From Mesorhizobium loti (lineage in GTDB: Bacteria > Pseudomonadota > Alphaproteobacteria > Rhizobiales > Rhizobiaceae), in the NCBI RefSeq assembly GCF_003148495.1, contig NZ_QGGH01000004.1, forward strand, positions 124,001-188,000: 64,000 nucleotides of DNA, in the 5' to 3' direction. The notes below the pieces were generated by a model. The model made no database searches and was not told where the DNA came from. It saw only the letters and a list, made by a program, of their open reading frames with translations. Shown here one piece after another: positions 28,407 through 35,508 of this stretch. Each line of letters opens with the position of its first letter. The stretch's first letter is position 1. A program made the position numbers and the translations under genes.

Positions 28407-29144
28407 ATGACTGCTTCTATCGCGCCGATCGCGCGCGACAATCTGACGACGCGTGTCTACGAGGAGCTTCGCCGCGCCATGATGGAAGGCCGTTTCTGGC
28501 CGGGCCATCGCTTCAAGATCCGCGATCTCGCCGCCAGCCTTCAGGTGTCTGAGACGCCGGTGCGCGAGGCGCTGATGCAGCTGGTGCGCGAAAAAGGCCT
28601 GGAGATGGAAGCCGGCCGCTCGATCACCGTCGCCCAACTGTCGCTGACCCAGTATCTGGAACTGCGCAGCATTAGGCTGCATCTCGAAGGCATGGCCGGT
28701 GCCGCGGCAACGACGCGCATCGAGCCGCGCGAGATCGACCGCCTTGCGGCGGTGCATGACAGGCTGATCGCCGACGAGGACAACGGCCGCTGGTTCGAAG
28801 CCGTCCGCGACAATTGGGAATTCCATCACTCGATCTATCAGGCGGCGCAAATGCCGGAACTGCTGGCCATCATCGAGGGCATCTGGCTGCGCAACGGACC
28901 GCTGGTGAACTATCAATACCCGCACGCCAGGCCGACCTATGATGGCCGCCACCGGCATCTCGACATCCTCGACGCGCTGCGCGCGCGTGACGAGAACGGC
29001 GTGCGCAAAGGCATTCAGCAGGACATGATCGAAGGCGGCCGCCTGCTGGTCAAGGTTCTCGAACGATTGAACGACGGCGCGGTCACGCCCGAGGAACTGC
29101 GTCGCGCGGCTCAGAACGGCCGCTTGGTGTCGGCCGCCGGCTGA
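28407..29144 (+). CDS. GntR-family (FCD type) regulator
   Basis: A 245-residue GntR/FadR-type protein. Its winged helix includes FKIRDLAASLQVSETPVREALMQLVREKGL and its FCD domain carries LRSIRLHLEGMAGAAA, EFHHSIYQAA and RHRHLDILDALRARDE. The ATG at 28407 follows GGAGAGCGG. It is divergent from the kinase/aldolase pair, and the island carries three related sites with a TATCAxATA core that are probable targets. The effector is unknown. Confidence 0.88.
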   Translation: MTASIAPIARDNLTTRVYEELRRAMMEGRFWPGHRFKIRDLAASLQVSETPVREALMQLVREKGLEMEAGRSITVAQLSLTQYLELRSIRLHLEGMAGAAATTRIEPREIDRLAAVHDRLIADEDNGRWFEAVRDNWEFHHSIYQAAQMPELLAIIEGIWLRNGPLVNYQYPHARPTYDGRHRHLDILDALRARDENGVRKGIQQDMIEGGRLLVKVLERLNDGAVTPEELRRAAQNGRLVSAAG

Positions 29145-29177
29145 ACGGTTTGTTGTTTCCCACCGCATGGGTGCCGG

Positions 29178-30407
29178 TCACGCCACCTGTGCCGCGGCGG
29201 CCATGCCGGCATCGGCGGCCTGCAGGGCAAGATCGATATCTTTTGCGGTGTGCGCGGCGCTCAGGAACATGTTGTGCCGGGGATGGAAATAGGCGCCTTC
29301 GCGCAACGCCGCAGAGCAGAAGGCGTTGGCCAGCTTGAATTCGGCATCGTCGTCGAACAGCACCATCGGCATCGACACCGGGCCGGTCTGGCGCAGTGAC
29401 AGGCCATGCTTCTTCGCTGCCGCGTCGAGGCCTGAGCGCAACCTGTCGCCGGCCTGCGTCATGCGGGCAATGGCATCGGTGTCGCGCAGCGTGTTGATGG
29501 TGGCGATCGCGGCGGCCATGGCGACGGCGCCATACCAGAACGAGCCCGTCACATAGACCTTGGTCGCGGCTTCGCGAAACCGGTCGGTACCGGTGATCGC
29601 GGCAAGCGGATAGCCATTGGCGATCGCCTTCGAGAAGGCGGACAGGTCCGGCCGCACCCCGAGCGGCTCCCAACTGCCGGCGAGGTCGATGCGGAAGCCG
29701 GCCCTGACATCATCGACGATCAGCGCCGCATCGGCGGCGGTGGTGAGTTCGCGCGCCCGTCTGGCGAAGCCGGCGGTCGGCAGTTCCTGGTCGCGGGCGA
29801 TGTCGTGCCGGAAGGCGGTCACCACGACCGCTGCAAGATCATCCCCGGCCTGCTCGACGGCTGCCTCGAGGCTGGCAATGTCGTTGTAGTCGAAATGGAT
29901 CAGATGGGCGCGGTCCTCGGCAGTGACGCCGGCCAGCGAAGGCGTGCACCACGGCACAGCGCCGTGATAGGAGCCACGCGCGACCAGCACCTTGCGTCGG
30001 CCGGTGCCGGCGCGCGCGATCGTCACGCAGGCGGTGGTGGCGTCGGTGCCGTTCTTCTGCAGCATCGCCCAGTCGGCATGGGCGACGGTCTTGACCAGCA
30101 ATTCCGCCAGTTCGACCAGCACCTCGCCCGGGCCGTTCATCGCATCGCCCAGGCGACGTTGCCGCTCGGCTGCTGCCTCGACGGCTTGATGATGGTGGCC
30201 GAGGATGTTGGGACCCCAGCTGCACATCAGGTCGATGTACTCGCGCCCATCGACGTCCCAGACCCGGCAGCCGTCGGCGCGCTCGAAGAACTGCGGATAG
30301 GCGGGGCCGAGATAGCGCGTTGCCATGTGTCCCCACATGCCGCCCGGAATGACCGAGGCCGCACGCTCGCGCAGCAACTTGTCCTTGGAGTTGATCAGGG
30401 AAGGCAT
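29178..30407 (-). CDS. Class III aminotransferase (glutamate-1-semialdehyde aminomutase-like)
   Basis: A 409-residue PLP enzyme of fold type I. Lys260 in LSAFSKAIANGYPLAA is the Schiff-base lysine and Asp232 in LIVDDVRAGFR contacts the pyridine nitrogen. It resembles glutamate-1-semialdehyde aminomutase and related omega- or beta-amino acid transaminases, but the catabolic context argues against a haem role. It lies downstream of the binding-protein gene on the same strand with its own candidate GntR site (30426-30441) and a strong hairpin in between. Confidence 0.87.
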   Translation of the reverse strand: MPSLINSKDKLLRERAASVIPGGMWGHMATRYLGPAYPQFFERADGCRVWDVDGREYIDLMCSWGPNILGHHHQAVEAAAERQRRLGDAMNGPGEVLVELAELLVKTVAHADWAMLQKNGTDATTACVTIARAGTGRRKVLVARGSYHGAVPWCTPSLAGVTAEDRAHLIHFDYNDIASLEAAVEQAGDDLAAVVVTAFRHDIARDQELPTAGFARRARELTTAADAALIVDDVRAGFRIDLAGSWEPLGVRPDLSAFSKAIANGYPLAAITGTDRFREAATKVYVTGSFWYGAVAMAAAIATINTLRDTDAIARMTQAGDRLRSGLDAAAKKHGLSLRQTGPVSMPMVLFDDDAEFKLANAFCSAALREGAYFHPRHNMFLSAAHTAKDIDLALQAADAGMAAAAQVA

Positions 30408-30425
30408 AGCGAGGTCTCCGCACTT

Positions 30426-30441
30426 TGATATATCATATATT
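30426..30441 (+). promoter_or_regulatory. Candidate GntR operator before the aminotransferase
   Basis: TGATATATCATATATT contains the perfect palindrome TGATATATCA and matches the site at 34376-34391 at 15 of 16 positions. It lies 18 bases before the aminotransferase start at 30407, well placed for repression. Confidence 0.6.
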
Positions 30442-30488
30442 GATTTTGATGCTGGAAGAACAGGATTTGCCGGTCTTCCAGGATGAGT

Positions 30489-30516
30489 AGCGGGAGGCGG
30501 CTGGCCGCCTCCCGCT
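30489..30516 (-). terminator. Very strong GC hairpin after the binding-protein gene
   Basis: AGCGGGAGGCGGC (30489-30501) and its exact complement GCCGCCTCCCGCT (30504-30516) form a 12-13 bp stem with almost no loop, eight bases after the stop of the binding-protein gene. No T-run follows on the minus strand, so it may act as an mRNA-stabilising structure or partial terminator limiting read-through into the aminotransferase. Confidence 0.6.
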
Positions 30517-30524
30517 TCTTTCGC

Positions 30525-32129
30525 TCAGTGGCTGAGTTCCGCCAGCGGCAGGTTGCAGCAGGCGCTGTAGCGTACGCCCTTGACGTCCGACTTGTAGGCC
30601 AGGATCAGGTTAGGGCTGACCAGCGGCAGGATGATCCTGTCCTTGATCATCTCTTCGCCGATCTGGTGCCAGAGCTTGGCCGCCTCGTCGCCGCTCGCTG
30701 CCAAGGCCGCCTTGTAGAGGTCCGCTTCCTTCGGGTTGATCACCGACGGGTCGCGCTCCGCGCCGGCGCGCCGCGACCACGGGCTGCCCTTGGTCATGGC
30801 GAAATAGTCGATGTATTGCGAGGTGCCGTAATAGTCCGGCGCGTAGAACACGGCCGTCATCGGGATGCCGTCGCCATTGACGCGTTCGCGCCAGTTGGCG
30901 AAGGGGATCGGCTGCAGGTCGAGCTTGATGTTGATCTTGGCCAGATCCTGCTGGACCTTCTGCATCAACAGCGAGAGATCAACGCCGTAGACATTCATGC
31001 CGGGGAACGCCGCTTCCATCTCGAAGCCGTCGGCATGGCCGGCCTTGGCCAGAAGTTCCTTTGCCTTGGCAACGTCGTAGGGCTGCGCCTCGAAGCCCGA
31101 ACCGCCGGGGAAGCCGAGCGGGATCGGCGCGCTGATCAGCTGGCCTTCGGAGCCGATGGTGAAGTCAAGGATGCTCGGACGGTCGAGGCCGAGCGAGATG
31201 GCCTCGCGCACCTCGGGCGTCAGCGGAACCTTGTTGGCCTTGGCGCCCGGCGACAGCGCCACATAGATGAAGTTGTAGGACGGCACGGTCTCGATCTTGA
31301 CGTCGCTGCCGGTCATCGTCTTGGCCGTGTCCGGGTCGATCTGCATGGCGATGTCGGCGGTGCCGCTCTGCAGCATCTGCGCCTGCGCCACCGCGTCCTT
31401 GGTCTGGCGGATGACGACTTCGCTTAGCGCCGGTGCCGTGCGCCAGTACTTGTCGTTGCGTGCCAGTCGCAGTTCCGAATTGGGCTCGTAGGATTTCAGC
31501 ACGAACGGCGCGCTGCCGGCCGAATGCGCCAGGAACCAGGCCTCGGCATTGTCCGTCGTCGAGGCGTCCGCATCGGCCTTGGCGCCGGCTTCGGAAGCGA
31601 CCTTGCTGTTGACGACCGCTGCGTAGGGTGCCGCCGCGATGTTGAGGAATTCGGAGCTCGGCGCGACCATCTTGACGACGACCGTATGCGCGTCCGGGGT
31701 CTCGATCGACGCCACATTGTCCATCAGGAATGAGGCGCTGCCCTTGAGGTTCTTCAGCCGCTCCCAGGACCATTTGACGTCCTTGGCTTCGACCGGCGAA
31801 CCGTCCGAGAATTTGGCGGCAGGGTCGAGCGTGAAGGTGAAGCTGCTCTGGTCGGCATTGCCTTCCCACTTCGAGGCGAGCAGCGGGATCAGCTTGTTGT
31901 CCTTGTCCAGCGTCAGCAGCGATTCATAGACACTGGAATTGTAGATCTGGCAGGTGTCGCAGAAGGCGCGGTGCGGATCGAGCGAGTTGAGATCGATGTT
32001 GCGCGCGATAACCAGCGGCTTGCTGTCTTGCGCGAAGGTGGCCGGTGCCCAGAAGGCGCTGGTGGCCAGCAGCACGGCTGCCAGCATCGTTGCTCTGGTC
32101 TTGGCTCTTGGTAGGATCGTCATGTTCAT
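30525..32129 (-). CDS. Periplasmic binding protein of a dipeptide-type ABC transporter
   Basis: A 534-residue family 5 solute-binding protein. An N-terminal signal peptide (basic MNMTILPRAKTR, hydrophobic core, cleavage after ATFA) directs it to the periplasm. SLDPHRAFCDT, AKFSDGSPVEAKDVKWSWERL and LTPEVREAISLGLDRPSI are typical of DppA/OppA-type proteins. It is almost certainly the partner of the permeases and ATPases at 19.5-23.5 kb, although 7 kb away on the other strand; a shared operator supports this. Co-transcribed with the E1 gene (47-base gap). Confidence 0.9.
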   Translation of the reverse strand: MNMTILPRAKTRATMLAAVLLATSAFWAPATFAQDSKPLVIARNIDLNSLDPHRAFCDTCQIYNSSVYESLLTLDKDNKLIPLLASKWEGNADQSSFTFTLDPAAKFSDGSPVEAKDVKWSWERLKNLKGSASFLMDNVASIETPDAHTVVVKMVAPSSEFLNIAAAPYAAVVNSKVASEAGAKADADASTTDNAEAWFLAHSAGSAPFVLKSYEPNSELRLARNDKYWRTAPALSEVVIRQTKDAVAQAQMLQSGTADIAMQIDPDTAKTMTGSDVKIETVPSYNFIYVALSPGAKANKVPLTPEVREAISLGLDRPSILDFTIGSEGQLISAPIPLGFPGGSGFEAQPYDVAKAKELLAKAGHADGFEMEAAFPGMNVYGVDLSLLMQKVQQDLAKINIKLDLQPIPFANWRERVNGDGIPMTAVFYAPDYYGTSQYIDYFAMTKGSPWSRRAGAERDPSVINPKEADLYKAALAASGDEAAKLWHQIGEEMIKDRIILPLVSPNLILAYKSDVKGVRYSACCNLPLAELSH

Positions 32130-32176
32130 TTCATTCTCCCATTTTCTTGTCGGATCTTTGTGGCAATGCGTTCGCT

Positions 32177-34351
32177 CTATCCACCCGTGGCAGTGAGGGA
32201 TTGAAGCGCGGCCCTGAGCTTTTCAGCACCGCCCAGTGCGGCGCGGTTAAGCGGGGCCGATACGACGGGAGCCGAGAGGCTTCCCGTCACATGCAGGATC
32301 TCGTGATCGAGATAGTCGAACACGCGATCCTGAATCTCTTGGGTCAGTCGTCCGCCAAGCGACAGCCCACGCTGCACCTGTTCGACGACGGCCACCCGGT
32401 TGGTCTTGCGGATAGAGGCTTCCACCAGCGGCCAGTCGAGCCCGGTCGGGTCGAGGCTGCGCAGGTCGATGATCTCGGCATCGATGCCGGTCTCCTCGAC
32501 CACCTGGCTGGCGACGGCAACCATGCTGGCGCTGGTGAGCAAGGTGCAGGCGCTGCCCGGCCTGACGATCTTCGCCTTGCCGAGCCGCACGCAATAGTCG
32601 CGGTCGTCCGCAGGCACAGGGCCTTCGCTGGGGAACAGTTCGACATGCTCGATGACGACGACCGGATCGTCGCATTTCAAGGCGGAATTCATCAGGCCGA
32701 TATAGTCGAAGGGTGTCGTCGGGGCGACGACGCGCCAGCCGGGATAGAGCGCGAACAGGCCGGACGGATCGCCCGAATGCTGCGAGCCATAGCCGGTGTG
32801 CGGCGAGACGCGGACCCTGACCACGATCGGCACCGGGAAACCACCGCCGAACATATGGCGCACCTTGCTGACCGCGTTGAACAGCTGGTCGGCGGCAACC
32901 AGGCAGAAGTCGCCGAACATGATCTCGACGATCGGCCGCAGGCCGCAAAGCGCTGCACCCAGTGCCACGCCGACAAAACCGTTCTCGGCGATAGGCATCG
33001 CCAGCACACGCTCCGGCCAACGCTCCAGTGCGCCCTTTGTGGCGCCCGAAACGCCGCCGCGCAGACGGTGCACATCCTCGCCCATGATGATGATGCGCGG
33101 GTCCTGCTCCATGGCGCGCGCGATGACCTCGGACGCGGCAACCATGAACTTCACCGGCTTGGTATCGGCCGGCGGCACGTCCTCGACCTCGAGGAAGCGC
33201 TCGCCCTTCAGTTCCGAAAGATCGCCGCGGATCTGGTTGTCGACATCGCTTGGGTTCGGCCACAGATGGTCGGGAATGCGCAGTGCATTGCCGCTCATTT
33301 CGGTGAGCGAATCGGCAGCATTGTTGACCACCTCCATGACACGCTGGTCGAGCGTCCCAAGGTCGGAAGCGTTTAGAATGCCCATCGTCTTCAGGCGAGC
33401 CGCCATCGTCGCAAGCGGGTCGCGCGCTTTCCAGGCGTCTTCCTCGGCGCGCGTGCGGTAGCCGAATTCGCTGCCCGGGCGGGCGCCACTCTGGTGCAGG
33501 AAGCGGTAGCAGAGCGCCTCGACCAGCACCGGTCCGCCGTCTTCCTCGATCGCCCGGCGCGCCTCACGCATGGCGTGATGGACCGCCACCACATCCATGC
33601 CGTCGCATTCGATGCCGCGAAAGCCGAGCATCGGTCCGCGCGAGGCCAGCCGCGTCTCGCGCGTCTGCTCATTGATGTGCGTCGAGACGGCATAGAGATT
33701 GTTTTCGGCGAAAAAGATCACCGGCAAACGGTAGAGCGCGGCGATGTTCATCGCCTCATAGGCAGGCCCCGCCATCATCGTGCCGTCGCCGAAGAAGGCG
33801 ACCGATATGTTGCCGGTGCCGAGCAGCTTGTCGGCGAGCGCATAGCCCGCCGCGTGCGGCAGGTTGCCGCCAATGATGGCGCTGGTGCCTGGGATGCCGG
33901 AGGCGTCGTCACGCATATGCATCGAGCCGCCACGGCCGCCACAATAGCCGACGTTAAGCCCCATGATCTCGGCCATCAGGCCGCGAACCGATCCCTGCAT
34001 GTCCGGATTGAAAGCGTCGCCCAGCGGGTCGAATCCCCTGGGCGTCTGCGCGTTGACCAGCTTGGCCAGCACCTGGTGATGGGCGCGATGGGTGCCGTTG
34101 ATGCGGTCGCCAGTGCCGAGCACGGACATCGCGCCGACCGCCGTTGCCTCCTGGCCGATACTGGCGTGTGCCGGACCATGCACCAGCCCGGCATTGGCGA
34201 GATCGAGCACCTTTTCCTCGAAACGGCGGATGAGCAGCATCTGGTGATACCAGCGCACCAGGCTTGAAACCTCGGCGTCGTTCCAGTCCGAATCGTCGAC
34301 GTCTAGCCGCAACCAGGGCGCCGATGGCTGGATCGATGTCTGCTGGACCAT
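32177..34351 (-). CDS. Fused alpha/beta 2-oxoacid dehydrogenase E1-type TPP enzyme
   Basis: A 724-residue fusion of E1 alpha and beta halves. The alpha half has the TPP motif GDGTMMAGPAYEAMNIAALYRLPVIFF with GDG at 188-190 and NN near 217; the beta half, from about 370, shows IIIMGEDVHRLRGGVSG, PIAENGFVGVALGAAL and the swivel domain EIIDLRSLDPTG. Such enzymes decarboxylate 2-oxo acids. No E2 or E3 gene is near, so it may use another acceptor or act as a ligase. The ATG at 34349-34351 is chosen; the frame to 34453 crosses the operator. Candidate GntR and IclR sites precede it. Confidence 0.85.
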   Translation of the reverse strand: MVQQTSIQPSAPWLRLDVDDSDWNDAEVSSLVRWYHQMLLIRRFEEKVLDLANAGLVHGPAHASIGQEATAVGAMSVLGTGDRINGTHRAHHQVLAKLVNAQTPRGFDPLGDAFNPDMQGSVRGLMAEIMGLNVGYCGGRGGSMHMRDDASGIPGTSAIIGGNLPHAAGYALADKLLGTGNISVAFFGDGTMMAGPAYEAMNIAALYRLPVIFFAENNLYAVSTHINEQTRETRLASRGPMLGFRGIECDGMDVVAVHHAMREARRAIEEDGGPVLVEALCYRFLHQSGARPGSEFGYRTRAEEDAWKARDPLATMAARLKTMGILNASDLGTLDQRVMEVVNNAADSLTEMSGNALRIPDHLWPNPSDVDNQIRGDLSELKGERFLEVEDVPPADTKPVKFMVAASEVIARAMEQDPRIIIMGEDVHRLRGGVSGATKGALERWPERVLAMPIAENGFVGVALGAALCGLRPIVEIMFGDFCLVAADQLFNAVSKVRHMFGGGFPVPIVVRVRVSPHTGYGSQHSGDPSGLFALYPGWRVVAPTTPFDYIGLMNSALKCDDPVVVIEHVELFPSEGPVPADDRDYCVRLGKAKIVRPGSACTLLTSASMVAVASQVVEETGIDAEIIDLRSLDPTGLDWPLVEASIRKTNRVAVVEQVQRGLSLGGRLTQEIQDRVFDYLDHEILHVTGSLSAPVVSAPLNRAALGGAEKLRAALQSLTATGG

Positions 34352-34375
34352 GTCAGCTATTTCCGTTCTGGTAGA

Positions 34376-34391
34376 TGATATATCAAATATT
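34376..34391 (+). promoter_or_regulatory. Candidate GntR operator before the E1 gene
   Basis: TGATATATCAAATATT repeats the 30426-30441 site at 15 of 16 positions and contains the perfect palindrome TGATATATCA. It is 24 bases upstream of the E1 start at 34351. Confidence 0.6.
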
Positions 34392-34455
34392 TTCTCAGTC
34401 GATTGCGGCGAGCCATTTTTCCTGGGCACTGCACTGGCTCGCGGGCACTTCACAA

Positions 34456-34472
34456 ATGGAATTAAATTTCAT
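34456..34472 (+). promoter_or_regulatory. Candidate IclR operator, copy 2
   Basis: ATGGAATTAAATTTCAT is the reverse complement of the 19411-19427 site except for the central base. It lies 104 bases upstream of the E1 start, beyond the GntR-type site. Its position near -100 would suit activation or looping. Confidence 0.6.
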
Positions 34473-34616
34473 TTTCTGCGCGAAGCCGAGACTAAGCCGG
34501 GACGGCGGCGTTCCGCAAGAGGAATTTTGAGGGGCGCTTTCGGCCATTCCAGCGAGAAGCCGGAGCACCGATTTGCGGCGGGAGCTCACTGGCGGATCGG
34601 CAGGGGAGACGCTCGG

Positions 34617-35390
34617 CTACCGCTCCGCCCGGTGTTGAAAAAACTGCAAGAACAATTCCCGCTCCGTGGTGATGTCGAGCTTCTCGTAGATACGCCGGCG
34701 ATGGTTCTTGACCGTGCCGACGGTGATGCCGAGGCGCTCGGCGATGTTCGCCGTCGGGTGGCCGGCGAGGATCAGCTGGACCAGCTCCCGTTCGCGCAGC
34801 GACAGCTCCGGCCACAGGCCGGCCGGAATGATGGGCTCCTGCCGGGGCGAGGCGCCGGGGCCTGTCGGCGCCGACGTGCGGGAGAATTTTGCTCCCCGCG
34901 CCTTGATGTCGAGCGCGTGCAACGCCTCGAACACCGGCAGCCGCTCATCCAGCAGGGATATCTCGCTGTCCTTGAATGATGTGGTCGAGCGGTCGAGGAA
35001 GATGCCGAGGCACCAGTCGCCGCCATCAGCAAGCATGATGCCGACCTCGTCGCAGATCTCCGACTGCGCCAGGAAGCCGGCAATGTACTGGCCGCGCTTG
35101 GCCTCGTCGTCGGCGAGCCGCTTCAGCGGCATTATGCCCAGCCTTCGATCGCGCCGCCACGAGGCATAGAACGGGTCGAAGACGTAGTAGTTATCGAGAT
35201 AGCGCCGGATCATCTCGTCCGAGAAGCGCCGATGCTTGATGAATTCCGGCGTCTGCGTCGCCGAATAACGTGTCACCGTGACGAGATCGTGCTCGATGTC
35301 CGCGCCGATCAGGTCGATCAGGCAGTCGACATGCCTGTCCGTGCCGGTGGCGGCGATCGCTTTGGCGAGCGGCGCCCAGATGGTCCCCAT
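34617..35390 (-). CDS. LuxR-type HTH transcriptional regulator
   Basis: A 257-residue protein with a C-terminal LuxR helix-turn-helix: LSLRERELVQLILAGHPTANIAERLGITVGTVKNHRRRIYEKL. The N-terminal 180 residues (including YYVFDPFYASWRRD) resemble the sensor half of LuxR-like regulators but lack an obvious phosphoacceptor. The start at 35390 has AAAAGGG at seven bases. It is divergent from acxABC across 118 bases, so control of acetone carboxylase is likely. In other bacteria acetone carboxylase uses a sigma-54 activator, so this is a different arrangement. Confidence 0.85.
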   Translation of the reverse strand: MGTIWAPLAKAIAATGTDRHVDCLIDLIGADIEHDLVTVTRYSATQTPEFIKHRRFSDEMIRRYLDNYYVFDPFYASWRRDRRLGIMPLKRLADDEAKRGQYIAGFLAQSEICDEVGIMLADGGDWCLGIFLDRSTTSFKDSEISLLDERLPVFEALHALDIKARGAKFSRTSAPTGPGASPRQEPIIPAGLWPELSLRERELVQLILAGHPTANIAERLGITVGTVKNHRRRIYEKLDITTERELFLQFFQHRAER

Positions 35391-35508
35391 GCGCATGCCC
35401 TTTTCTCGGCGATCCCTGCCCAACCGTCATTGTGTCTTTAGGCATATGGCGCGAAGCCGCCCATCGAATCTAGCCTGGCGTCAACCTAGACCAGATACCG
35501 AGGCGACC

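Noticed and set aside
29178..30407. A haem-biosynthesis glutamate-1-semialdehyde aminomutase
   Set aside because: It sits in a regulated catabolic island next to transporter and sugar-acid genes; the similarity reflects the wider class III aminotransferase family.
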